In this document: in pieces, positions 40,923 to 50,343 of the stretch
Layout of the letters: every line of letters begins with the position of its first letter
Position numbering within the stretch: the stretch's first letter is position 1
Source of the DNA: Aurantiochytrium sp. KH105
Lineage: Eukaryota; Sar; Bigyra; Thraustochytrida; Thraustochytriidae
Direction: 5' to 3'
Assembly: GCA_003116975.1 (NCBI GenBank)
Contig: BGKB01000210.1
Coordinates: 1-64,000, forward strand
Length of the DNA: 64,000 nucleotides
Notes under the pieces: generated by a model
What the model saw: the letters and a program-made list of their open reading frames with translations, nothing else
Told to the model about the DNA's origin: nothing
Database searches by the model: none
Program-made: the position numbers and the translations under genes

Positions 40923-40996
40923 GATAGCGTAAGCGAAGAAGATGATTTCTGTAACATCCAAACGCACTTTGCTCTGAAAAATCTAACTCTATCAGA

Positions 40997-41038
40997 CGCC
41001 AGTCCATTTGCTTTGGCGCCAGGGTCTTTCTTTTGAAA
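40997..41038. repeat. Diverged copy of the M23-PA gene 3' end
   Basis: 'cagtccatttgctttggcgc' here resembles 'cagcccattcactttggcac' at 40872-40891, and both are followed by a 'gtctttctttt' run. Spacing is about 127 bases. It lies after the stop codon and looks like a decayed local duplication. Confidence 0.6.
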
Positions 41039-41136
41039 AATCCATCCACATTAGACAAAGGGATCTTTTCATTCTCGCTGCTCCATTCCAACAACAATGC
41101 AAAAGGCAAAGGAAAGGAAAAAGAAAGAAAAAAGGT

Positions 41137-44100
41137 TTATTTGAAGCCAGGGACAAAGTTAGGATGCACGACGAGCATACGCTTTTCGTCGGGAAAAAGA
41201 TCGTCGTCGGCGTCTGCCTCATCATGAGACGTATCGTTTTCCGGGTCTGCACTTGCTGCATCGTCAGCATCAACGTCGACCTGCATGAGAATATTATCCT
41301 TTTCAATGAGACGCCGGATAATCTGGTTAATGAGGCGGCGCTCCGTGACGAGCTGTTCCTCTGAAGTAATGTCGTTTCGCTGCATGAGGTAGAATCGGAC
41401 AACCTCGCGCTGACGCACCGCCACGACCTGCGCCTTGGACGCACGCGCAGCGTCTTCTTTGTTTCGTAAAAAGGTTGCGAGCATGTTGGCAATGCGCATG
41501 TACTCTTCGTACGTCATCCGACGGCTCGCCCTTGTCGAAGATGCCTTGGGCCGCATGCGCTTGCGTGGTTTGCGCGATGCACGCTTACCGTTCCCATCGT
41601 TGTCCTCGTCGTCACCGCTCGATGCATTGTCGTCGTCGTTGTCGTCGCCATCGTTGTCGCTTTCGCTATCGTTGTCGCCACCCAGGCCGTTGTTGCGACG
41701 TCGACGGCTGCCGGCGCTACTCCTCGACGGATGACTCGCGCCCTCTCCCAGGTCCTCCGTGTCGCTATCTTCAGTATGCTGAAAGGCTTCGGCAGCATGC
41801 ACGACTGCGCTTCCGGGCTGAGCTTCTGCACCTGGGTCATCGAAGCGAACGTCGGCAGAGTCTACATGGACGATGCTTGTCCGTAACAAGTGATACGCCC
41901 AGTCGACGTAGCGCGGACGCACGCATTCGTCAAGGTGTAGTCTGGCAAGGGCTTCGGCAAGGCGAATGAGAGCCTCGAGCTGGCGCACTGTGATGCGGTA
42001 GGCGCTTCGGTTCTGGCCTGCCGAGTCGCCCTGGCGCAATTTACGGTAGCACTCGACAAGTTTTGGCTGGACGTCGGGCGGGATGATGGGATCAATCGTC
42101 CGCGCAAAGCGAATGTACATTTGCAACTGCGTCTTGGAAAAGACGTGTTCCTGCTGGCGCTCCATTTGCGAGACTTCGTGATCATGGGAATCCGGGTCTT
42201 GCTGCAATAGCCTCGCCGTGGCTTCGAGCGTCTCTTCGCGCTCGTCCATGTCCTCCGGATCGCGATCTGCCAACAGTCTATGAATCCGGCGTTGGTGGAC
42301 GCGGATGATGTGCTCTGCGATGATGCGGTCCTGGGCCTCATCGCATTCGTCGAGGACAACAAAAAACATGTCAAACCGACTCATAATGGGCGCCGACAGC
42401 TGAACGTTGGCGCGTAGGGTCTTGGAGCGGTCGTAGCGACCGTGGATCGGGTTGGCGGCGGCGAGGATGGACGTGCGCGCGTTGAGCGTGGCCTGGATAC
42501 CGGCTTTGGTAATGGAGATGGTCTGCTGCTCCATGGCTTCGTGAATCGCCACTTGGTCCACATCGTCCATTTTGTCAAACTCGTCAATGCAGCAAATGCC
42601 GTTGTCGGCAAGCATCAGCGCGCCGGCCTCCACGCAATACTCCCCAGTTTCCGGGTCCTTGACAACGCTGGCCGTGAGACCTGCTGCGGAAGAGGCCTTA
42701 CCGGAGGTGTAAATGGCGCGAGGGAGAAAAGAGCACACGTATTTGAGAAACTGCGACTTGGCCGTGGAAGGGTCGCCAACAATGCAAACGTTGATATCGC
42801 CGCGTAGTTTGATGCCCTCAGGCGTCCGTTTGTGCACGCCACCAAAGAGCATGAGGAGGATGCCAAGCTTGATGTCCTCATGCCCAAAGACTGCGGGTGC
42901 AATACTGCGTCGCATCTTGGCCAAGAGATTCGGTTGCTGTGCCATCCGCCCAAGCTCGGCAATGTCTTCCTCGTTAAACTGCCGCCGTACAGACTCAGCC
43001 GTTTCCTCCTCGAGACCGTCCGAATTATAAGCCTGTTGCTGCTGCGTCATCCGCAAGAGGTGCTGCTCCATGGTCATGGCTTCTGCCCCATTTGCAAGGC
43101 CCGTGCCTGGGTCGAAGCGGGCTCCGACTGAGTGCACGGAGCACGCCAAAAAGGCCAGGCGATATGACATTTCCCGCACACCGAGCTGCTTGAGACCCGT
43201 AACGCCCTCGGACTCATTGCGCTGATTTGCGCCCCGTGCCTTGACAAGCCCAGTGCTCTCGCCAGGAGACTTGAGTCGCGAAACATCGGGAATGGCAATG
43301 AGCATCCCCGTGAAAATGCACTTGTCACCGGGTTTCGCCCGTTCCACGGCCTCGTGGCGCAGGATAACTTCTACAGAGCGCGGCATACTTCCGGCGGGAA
43401 CCTCGTTAGAGTTTTCCTGGACGCGGAGCTTTTGCCAGTCAACGAACTTGCTCAAGTTTGCTTGCAATTTCCAGTTCTTTCGGTTTTTGCATTCTGCATT
43501 GGTGCACGCAAGCGGTGTGGTGAGCTTGAAATGCTGCTCGACACCTTCAATCCGCCGCGAGCATTCGAGGCAGTCAAAGGTTCCGAACATGAGCTCCGGT
43601 CGCACCTCCGAGGACCGGGTGACTGTGCCCGAGATGGAGCAAAGCTCTCCGATGCGACCAGTACGCAGATTACGGATGCGCTCTACGGAGGGGAGGTCAT
43701 AAAAGGCCACAAAGTATTCTTGCTTTTGTCTTTCGTCGTCTTGGGCTGGCTCCTCCGCGTTGCCAGGGTTGCCGTTCGCGTTCTCACTCCCGTCCGTGTT
43801 GTTGTTCGTCGAAAGGACCGCGGCCGCAAAGACCTGAAGAGCCTGATTCAAAAAGGGGCTAAATTGGTAATACGCCGTAAGAATCGCCTCAGCGAGAACG
43901 GCATCCTTCATCAAGAGGTGCGAAAAGTCCACGTGCAGCGTGGTGTGCTCGTTCTTGTGCATCTCGAGTACCTGTTGGCGATACAAGCGCAAGCGCCGCA
44001 TGCGTCGCTGCATGCGAAGTTGTCGCTGCGCAGGCGTCAAGTATTCGTCGTCTTCATCGTCCTCCTGCTCACCATTGTCAAGATCGTCATCGTCGAGATC

Positions 44101-44277
44101 GTCGTCGTCGTCGTCATCGTCATTGAGGCCCTCGCCGCTTGTACCGCGCGCGAGGTCACGCATGCTAAAGGTTTTGAGGAAGTGAAGGAAACGCTTTCGG
44201 ACTTCGATACCTGTTTCGTCTTGCACCATTTGCGTGCCCTGCACGACATCGTTCATCCCGTACGGGTCGGCCGCCAT
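41137..44277 (-). CDS. MCM6: MCM6 replicative helicase subunit
   Basis: Protein of 1,046 residues; animal and yeast MCM6 have about 820-1,020. MCM6 is one of six subunits of the MCM2-7 ring that unwinds DNA at replication forks. Acidic run at 52-78; N-terminal domain ~105-330 with zinc-finger cysteines C236, C239, C258, C263; AAA+ domain with Walker A GDPSTAKS (501-508), Walker B CIDEFD (563-568) and arginine finger SRFD (633-636). MCM6-specific blocks such as GTFDCLECSRRIEGVEQHFK, VDWQKLRVQE and AMEQQTISITKAGIQATLNA identify the subunit. A ~140-residue Asp/Asn/Ser/Arg-rich insert before the C-terminal winged helix (RMTYEEYMRIANML, INQIIRRLIEKDNI) explains the extra length. Confidence 0.95.
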   Translation of the reverse strand: MAADPYGMNDVVQGTQMVQDETGIEVRKRFLHFLKTFSMRDLARGTSGEGLNDDDDDDDDLDDDDLDNGEQEDDEDDEYLTPAQRQLRMQRRMRRLRLYRQQVLEMHKNEHTTLHVDFSHLLMKDAVLAEAILTAYYQFSPFLNQALQVFAAAVLSTNNNTDGSENANGNPGNAEEPAQDDERQKQEYFVAFYDLPSVERIRNLRTGRIGELCSISGTVTRSSEVRPELMFGTFDCLECSRRIEGVEQHFKLTTPLACTNAECKNRKNWKLQANLSKFVDWQKLRVQENSNEVPAGSMPRSVEVILRHEAVERAKPGDKCIFTGMLIAIPDVSRLKSPGESTGLVKARGANQRNESEGVTGLKQLGVREMSYRLAFLACSVHSVGARFDPGTGLANGAEAMTMEQHLLRMTQQQQAYNSDGLEEETAESVRRQFNEEDIAELGRMAQQPNLLAKMRRSIAPAVFGHEDIKLGILLMLFGGVHKRTPEGIKLRGDINVCIVGDPSTAKSQFLKYVCSFLPRAIYTSGKASSAAGLTASVVKDPETGEYCVEAGALMLADNGICCIDEFDKMDDVDQVAIHEAMEQQTISITKAGIQATLNARTSILAAANPIHGRYDRSKTLRANVQLSAPIMSRFDMFFVVLDECDEAQDRIIAEHIIRVHQRRIHRLLADRDPEDMDEREETLEATARLLQQDPDSHDHEVSQMERQQEHVFSKTQLQMYIRFARTIDPIIPPDVQPKLVECYRKLRQGDSAGQNRSAYRITVRQLEALIRLAEALARLHLDECVRPRYVDWAYHLLRTSIVHVDSADVRFDDPGAEAQPGSAVVHAAEAFQHTEDSDTEDLGEGASHPSRSSAGSRRRRNNGLGGDNDSESDNDGDDNDDDNASSGDDEDNDGNGKRASRKPRKRMRPKASSTRASRRMTYEEYMRIANMLATFLRNKEDAARASKAQVVAVRQREVVRFYLMQRNDITSEEQLVTERRLINQIIRRLIEKDNILMQVDVDADDAASADPENDTSHDEADADDDLFPDEKRMLVVHPNFVPGFK

Positions 44278-44879
44278 CTTGCTTGGGGTTGTTTTTGGAC
44301 TCCCAACCGCTGCCTAATGCGCGCGTGAGCCTTTGCCGACGGAGATCAACAAGGACCGACAAAGAGCACAATCGCAAGGTCGGGGCGAGCGGAAGTCGAG
44401 CGGGGCGCCCGGAGCCGAGCGGAGGACGTGCAGCTCCCGAGACGAAGCGCGCACGCTCGCGCGCAAAGAACGGCGCTTTCTTGCTTTGTCTGGCACATCG
44501 ACGACCAACCTAACCACCTGATGGGAACGCGGGGAACGATAATCAAGCGTCCGAGTGGGACAAGCAGGCAAGTAAGCAACGAACCTTTTATAACAGTATA
44601 GCAAGTAGGCAAGCCAGCAACCAAAGAAGCTACCAAGCAAATAAGCAAGGAAACAAGTATCAGAAGAACGAGATACACTTGCATTCACAGTCAGAGTTGT
44701 TCGTGTTTTTCGTTTTTTTTTTTTCGCCAAAGCAACAACAACAGAAACACATTTAGAACTTGATAACAACAACAACAACAACAACAACAACACATTTATA
44801 ATCTGATAACAACTTGACAGTGAAGGTATGGTATGGATGTATCGAAACTTGGAGCCATCCCGGAGCTAGGTCGCGCGGT
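44278..44879. other. Intergenic, MCM6 promoter and Mob 3' flank
   Basis: Contains an (AAC)n run at 44765-44792, flanked by two similar segments ('aacacattta..a.ct.gataa' at about 44748 and 44790). No gene is recognised. Confidence 0.55.
44765..44792. repeat. (AAC)n microsatellite
   Basis: Nine to ten AAC units. Confidence 0.9.
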
Positions 44880-45518
44880 CTAAGGAGCGGACTCTTCGTA
44901 CTGCTTTCGATACCGTTCAAAAACGCTACGTGCGGCCAGGATCTCTTGCTCGTCGGGAACCAGGTCGTGCTCTAAGATGAAAAAAACAAAGTGCTTGAAG
45001 CAGGTATTTATGTGCGCCGCTCCTCCCAGAATCTCAATGGTCTCGAAATGCTGATGGAAGAGGATGGCGAAGATGCGAAACATCAGTTTGAACATCTTCC
45101 GGGCATACACATCAACAAATTCATCTGGGAAATCTTGCTCCACACTGACGGGGAAAATCTCCTCGTTGTCAATGGTGTCTTCCATCCACGTAAAGGCGTA
45201 TTCGACGTACTCGGGCGATGACAAGCGAAGTGTCTTGCCTCCCCCAACAGGCCAACGATACTCGACATTGGGCGGAAATCCCTCGCCGGGCCTGGCGAAC
45301 CGTTCCGCATCATCTACGACGTAGCCGTAGAGGAAGGAGAGCTCGTTGTAAAAGTCAACCGCGTTGGCTGCGATCCATTCATTCACATCTTCATCTGAAG
45401 GGGTTTGGACTGCACGCCGGAGATGACCCTTTCCGAACGTGCGACGAGTGAGATTTGACAACGTCGGTCGCCCATTCTCCCTTGATTTTAGAGGTCTGTA
45501 CGGTTCTTTCTCAATCAT
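44880..45518 (-). CDS. Mob-family kinase activator lacking the zinc site
   Basis: Protein of 212 residues. Mob proteins bind and activate NDR/LATS kinases in Hippo/mitotic-exit type pathways. The family fold is clear: NEWIAANAVDFYNELSFLYG, YRWPVGGGKTLRLSSPEYVEYAFTWMED, IFPV, LMFRIFAILFHQHFETI, AAHINTCFKHFVFFILEHDLV. Canonical Mob1 binds zinc with two cysteines in an FCTEESCPVM loop and two histidines. Here the loop (residues 66-83) contains no cysteine, and the position of the first histidine is isoleucine 152; only the last (H157) remains. Length equals Mob1. It is complete from ATG to stop with a divergent sequence, so it is a functional paralogue rather than a damaged gene. Another Mob-like fragment lies upstream at 46521-46619. 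Confidence 0.88.
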   Translation of the reverse strand: MIEKEPYRPLKSRENGRPTLSNLTRRTFGKGHLRRAVQTPSDEDVNEWIAANAVDFYNELSFLYGYVVDDAERFARPGEGFPPNVEYRWPVGGGKTLRLSSPEYVEYAFTWMEDTIDNEEIFPVSVEQDFPDEFVDVYARKMFKLMFRIFAILFHQHFETIEILGGAAHINTCFKHFVFFILEHDLVPDEQEILAARSVFERYRKQYEESAP

Positions 45519-46520
45519 TGTCCTTCTCTCGTCAGAAACCTCGTTGACATCGGAACTTCTCCGACTTTTGAAAGAGCTTTGGAAGTATCATTTTCGCCAG
45601 TTAGTACGAGTCAGCAATGAAGTTGTCAACGTGGGAAACGTACAGTCTTTTGAACATGATGATCAACGTCGTTCACGAGCTCGGGACTTTTTGTTCTTAA
45701 ATGGGCTGGCGATCTTTGCTTCCCAGCTATGCGACGATATACACGGTTGCGTCTTCCAGCCTAGCGTACGATGACCGTGCGGCCAGTCTATTACGTTATG
45801 AACGTGCCTTCAAGCAGTCGCGACCCCTTCGTGTCCGCTCAAGGCCACTCACACACGCAGCGCAGAATTGGGTCCTTGTTCAAGCGCTCTCCTTTGCCAC
45901 ATATACATATACGGGGTCTGCAACTTGCACCTGCTGCAGCGTGCAACGAGCGGCTCTGTTCGCGGGCAAGGCAGTTTGAGGTCTGCGAGCTCGTCTGTTC
46001 ATTTACGGTGCATCGCTGTCCGAGCCGGCGGTTTGTTTACGTCGACTCTCCGAGTGCACTTTTCTTTTCCCTAAGCGCTGCGCACACACACCTTCTACGC
46101 TACACACGCTTAGAAAACACCGAAAAACATCGGAAAATGAAACGAAACACTGCTCAGCCGCTAGGGGCGCACAGCTAGCTGGCCGATACCACTGCTGCGC
46201 GTGCTTCTTACTAAAAAATGCCAGCCAGTTCCAGTCACGTGTTTGATTCACAAGAGGCACACCCGTGTTTTTCACATTGATGGTGCACTTTCTTCTCAGA
46301 GAGAAACTTGTGATTGCGCATTTCAGGCCTGCTACGACGTTTATAAGAAGATCAACCTATACCCTCGGCGAGGATTAAGCAGATTGCGAATTCGGCAATG
46401 ACAATGGAGAAAAAGAAAAAATGGGATGACAAAGTGTACGTGAGACTGCTGCATTGACAGTGAGGCCTTATTCTGGTAGGCCTAGGTAGGCCTAGGCAGG
46501 GGGTCTACAGGGCTTTTGAT
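45519..46520. other. Mob upstream region
   Basis: About 1 kb with no recognisable gene, holding the Mob promoter. Short frames on both strands have no conserved-looking sequence. Confidence 0.5.
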
Positions 46521-46619
46521 AAAGTTCGAAAGGCTTTGTAAAGCCAAGACCTTCTCATCCTCGGGAACGGAATTAAATTCCAGCATAAACATGACAAATT
46601 CCCGGAAAGACAGTGAAAA
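46521..46619 (-). pseudogene. Remnant of a Mob-family C-terminus
   Basis: Translation SFREFVMFMLEFNSVPEDEK aligns with CFKHFVFFILEHDLVPDEQE of the Mob gene 1 kb away; over 24 positions about 11 are identical and most others conservative. Only the last helix of the Mob fold is present. The surrounding frame (46482-46697) has no other Mob block, and no neighbouring exon with the kinase-binding part was found. It looks like a decayed duplicate; an exon of an unrecognised spliced gene is the alternative. Confidence 0.55.
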
Positions 46620-46798
46620 TACGACAAGTCTTTCCTTGAGAAGAACCATCAGAGACCTAGGATGAAATGGAAAAGAGGACCTACCATCCTCACGCATAGA
46701 CAAATCTGGGGTTAGAATTATAGGTGATATATTTCAGGATTTGCGCGAGTTGGGGGAGAGCAGAGGTGGTGGTTTGTTATAAAATTCCTTTGCACGTC

Positions 46799-46919
46799 GT
46801 CGGCGTCCGCCGCAGGATCGTGCGCATTGTAGGTACTTGGGAGTTGTTTCACCCCGGCTTGTCGGCGTCCGCCGCAGGATCGTGAGCATTGAGAGTACTT
46901 TTAAAGAGTTATTGCACCC
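46799..46919. repeat. 62-bp tandem repeat, two copies
   Basis: Copies start at 46799 and 46861 with the block 'gtcggcgtccgccgcaggat' followed by 'cgtg.gcattg'. Similarity continues to 'ttgcaccc'/'tttcacccc'. It lies just past the stop codon of the LRR gene and before the Mob remnant. Confidence 0.9.
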
Positions 46920-46970
46920 GCTTCGTCCTTTTTCCGAACAACGGTATAATGTACAGGAGGTAGAATAGAA

Positions 46971-49130
46971 TTAGTCGTCGCATTCTCGGGGTCCGGACTC
47001 GTACTCGCGTCCGCTGGGCCGGGATTTCTGTGACTTGAGGTTCTTCAAGAGCCAGCACCTAGATTGGCTACCTCGAAACGTCCAGTACACACAGTCCGAT
47101 GTCTCTTGACAAAGAGAATGACACTCCCCAGCATTGGCAACGCCCGAGGTGAATGTCTTTTTGCTGGGCATCTTGATTTTTGAGCCCCGAAACTCGACAT
47201 CGCGCGAGTAGCAGCCCTCCGTCGCAACCACAGGGCTCAGAGTCGGCGCGGGCGTCGGATGCGCGCACTGCTCCTGAACCATGTCCAGAATCTCGGCAGC
47301 GAGAGTGTCGACGTCGTCCGCGTCATCCATATTTGGTACCTGAAGATACGAGGAGAGCGCACCTTGGGGCTCACGCGTCGCGTCACCCAACGGCACATAG
47401 ATAACTACCAAACCATCCGTTTCTGCGGCTTCAGCGACTGCATCCATCAGGCATTCATGTAGTGCTTCAGTAGTCGCATCGGCTATGCTGTCAATCTCCG
47501 AGCATACGTCAAAGACGAGCTCGGAGGTGGGATTGGAGATACTGGAAGTGCCTTGCGTAAGAATGACCACAACGCGCGTAGCACTTGTCGACCTTTGATT
47601 ACTGTCATGAAGGCCCACGGCATGAGAGAACGCAAATGGCAGATTAGCATCCCATTCAGTACTGTGTTTCATCGAAGAGATGAGCTGCTGCGCTTTCTTG
47701 TAGTTTTTGACTTTGGGCAAGGGCTTGGATTTGACCACGTCATCGGCAAAGTTGAAAGCAGTAAATCGGTCCTGCGATGCGTCTTTACCAATTTCCAATC
47801 CGCTTGCAATGGCCTTGGCAATGTTTTGCGCATGCTCAAAGTCCTGAAGCGAGGCATCCATCATGAGCACCACATCTGAAGGACTGCATTCCAGCGTTGG
47901 CGCTTGCGTTGGGCTCAGTGTCGTGGGTGCTGCAGTCGGACTCTCCGATGGGGAAGGCGTCGGTCTTGGTGTCGGCATTTCCGTCGGAGACAGCGTTGGC
48001 CGCAGCGTCGTTGGTGCAGCTGTCGTGCCGTCGCAGAGCTCTGGATTCTTATAATCGTCGCCTCCCTCGACAAATTCAAAGTCTAAGTCGGAGAGATCGG
48101 GCTGCGGGCCGCAAAACGGATTTCCCTGCACCCGGAGCCAACGAAGACTACTGAGGGCTGTGAACGAATCAGGAAGTTGCGTCAATAGGTTCGACGACAC
48201 GTCTAAATACTCCATACTTTCCAGAGACCCAAACGACGAGGGAAGTTCCGCCAGCAAATTGTTCGCAAGGAAGAGATCTGTCAATGAGAGAAGCTTTACA
48301 AGCTCTGTCGGCAGCGATAAAAGTTCGTTGCCTTCAAAGTCTGCGTACTCGAGTGCAGAAAGGCGATGAATCTTCTCAGGCAAAGAAACGAGGTCATTGT
48401 CCCAAAGGTCGAGTTCACGAAGCTTGGTGAGCGCTGTAAACCCTGATGGGAGCGCGGCTAGTTTGTTGCTACCCACATGGAGCGAGGTGAGCGAGGTCAG
48501 AGCAGAAATGCCCTCTGGCAAATTTTCCAGCCCGCATGACTCAATTTCTAGACGAGCAAGCTTGGACAGCTGCTTGATCGAGCTCGGAAGGCTTGAAAGG
48601 TCCGAATTATAGCTGACGACCAGACGTGTCAGCAGACGAAGGCTGCCGAGCGATGATGGCAGTGCCGTAAGTTTGTTGCTCTGCACATTCAGTTTGCGCA
48701 AATTAGAGAGCGCACTGATCTCCTCAGGAATCACGCTGAGCTCATTGCTTTTGAGCTTGAGGCGCGTGAGCGTCTTGAGCTTTTTGATGCTGGCCGGTAA
48801 GGCGACGAGATGATTCGAGGACAGATCAAGGCTCTTGAGGTTTGTCAACTGTGAGATTGAATCCGGCACAGAATCAAGCCAGCTGTCTCGTATGCTCAAG
48901 TCTTCGAGGGCCGTGAATGCCTCAAGGTCCGGGAAATCCACAACATCATGACAAGAGACCCATGTCGTATCCGTGGCGTAGTCGCTCAGATCGCAAATTC
49001 CTGGCGAGCCGATTCCGCCATCGTCGCTGCTGTATTCACTCTCCTCGAGCTGCTCGCAGTCGCACCACACCGCTTGCGCATGACGCACAGTCCAGCTCGC
49101 GAGGACCGCGAGCACGAGCGTCCTTCGCAT
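46971..49130 (-). CDS. LRR / Ser-Pro-Thr stalk / vWA / PAN surface protein
   Basis: Secreted protein of 719 residues. The ATG at 49130 starts a signal peptide (MRRTLVLAVLASWTVRHAQA); the open frame reaches 49220 but the extra part is not conserved. Cys-rich cap 22-60, then about 11 leucine-rich repeats of 23 residues (73-338) with LxxLPxxI spacing, a Thr/Pro/Ser stalk (368-412) with SPT and APT units, a von Willebrand A-like domain (~416-640) and a C-terminal PAN/apple-like domain (~645-719) with six cysteines around ECHSLCQETSDCVYW. The metal site of the vWA domain is degenerate: DASLQ at 425-429 instead of DxSxS. No membrane anchor is visible. Likely cell-surface or wall recognition; ligand unknown. 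Confidence 0.82.
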   Translation of the reverse strand: MRRTLVLAVLASWTVRHAQAVWCDCEQLEESEYSSDDGGIGSPGICDLSDYATDTTWVSCHDVVDFPDLEAFTALEDLSIRDSWLDSVPDSISQLTNLKSLDLSSNHLVALPASIKKLKTLTRLKLKSNELSVIPEEISALSNLRKLNVQSNKLTALPSSLGSLRLLTRLVVSYNSDLSSLPSSIKQLSKLARLEIESCGLENLPEGISALTSLTSLHVGSNKLAALPSGFTALTKLRELDLWDNDLVSLPEKIHRLSALEYADFEGNELLSLPTELVKLLSLTDLFLANNLLAELPSSFGSLESMEYLDVSSNLLTQLPDSFTALSSLRWLRVQGNPFCGPQPDLSDLDFEFVEGGDDYKNPELCDGTTAAPTTLRPTLSPTEMPTPRPTPSPSESPTAAPTTLSPTQAPTLECSPSDVVLMMDASLQDFEHAQNIAKAIASGLEIGKDASQDRFTAFNFADDVVKSKPLPKVKNYKKAQQLISSMKHSTEWDANLPFAFSHAVGLHDSNQRSTSATRVVVILTQGTSSISNPTSELVFDVCSEIDSIADATTEALHECLMDAVAEAAETDGLVVIYVPLGDATREPQGALSSYLQVPNMDDADDVDTLAAEILDMVQEQCAHPTPAPTLSPVVATEGCYSRDVEFRGSKIKMPSKKTFTSGVANAGECHSLCQETSDCVYWTFRGSQSRCWLLKNLKSQKSRPSGREYESGPRECDD

Positions 49131-50343
49131 GGTGGCTTCACGCTGCGCTGTTTTTTTTTTTTTGTAATGTAACTCCGAGTGCTCGCTCGCCAGCTCGCTC
49201 GCACGCAAGCTCGCCCTCAAACTATCACGCTCGCTCTCAAACTTTCAAGCAATGTCCTTCCGTTCGGGGAATGGTTTCCTGGTCCGGCCTCTTGGCGATC
49301 ATCGGAGCGCGCGGAGCCCGACCTCATTCACTCCTACAAACATTCGTTCGTTCATTCATTCAATCACCTTCAGAAACGAACGGGCCCTCCTCCTCCACAT
49401 TCCACTGACAGCGGGAGACTGTCCTACTCCGCACGCACACACCTCCACAACCAGCCTCATCCCAACTTTCTCCTTTCCTTTCGTTCCATTCCGGAGCGAC
49501 AGTTTCATCTCGACCCAAGCGGACGCGCGCCGACCAGACACGCACATTCGTTCATCCCTTTACCCGCTCCCCATGGCACGAGGACTCGCCGCTGCTTGCT
49601 CTCCTTGCTCTCCTCGAGCTCCTCGAAGAGCTCTGAGAGCGCTGAGAGCGCTGAGAGCGCCTTGCGCACATCCAGCCAGCCAGCAGCCAGCCTCGCCGCG
49701 CCCAGCCGGTCCGCGCGTCCCACCGCGGGGCGTGTTCAGCGGCGCGGCGCGGACTCCGCGCACCCGCGGAAGACTGACTCGCCGCGAGACCTGAGAGCGC
49801 GTGCAGCCGCAGCGGCAATGCAATCGCAATCGCAGCGGGCGAAGCAGTCGTAACAGCCGGAGCGATGCCCCCGGGCGGTGAAACGGACCGGACAGCGAGG
49901 TAAAGCATGCATCGCGTCGCTCGCGGGAGAGGCCAAGAGGCCAACGACTCGCACCGAGGGGAGGCGGAGGAGAGGACCGAGACGGAAACGTGCGTAGCTA
50001 CAAGCTATTGCGTCGACGGTAGAGAGAGTTTCACGGCAGCGAGGGAAACGCCTTCGGCCAGGCGGGCCCTTAGCGGTGTGGAGTGCTTTTGGGGGGTGGT
50101 CCATGGGGGGAAAATGGCATGAGGTGAAGTTCTTGCGCGAGCGAGGGCGAGGACGAGATCCGAGGACCCCGCGCGCTGCCTTCCGCGCGACTCCCCCCTC
50201 AATTCTGCCCTCGTTCCCCTCTCTCACAGCATGACTCTGCAGGATATGCATTACTGCATGGCATCATAACAATGGCACGACGGCGCCGCGCCCAAAACTC
50301 ACCGGATAAATTTATGTTGAGACAGGGACTGGCTAGTCTAGGC
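49131..50343. other. 1.2-kb intergenic region, LRR promoter and HECT 3' flank
   Basis: Starts with a T run (49151-49162) close to the LRR start. Repeated CTCG, CATT and GAGAGCGCT short motifs occur. Open frames on both strands are low in complexity. No gene is recognised. Confidence 0.5.

Noticed and set aside
43354-44328. 324-codon plus-strand open frame
   Set aside because: Antisense shadow of MCM6.
46650-46680. Possible 28-base intron in the Mob remnant
   Set aside because: A GT...AG pair exists but 28 bases is too short to splice in known eukaryotes other than extreme cases.
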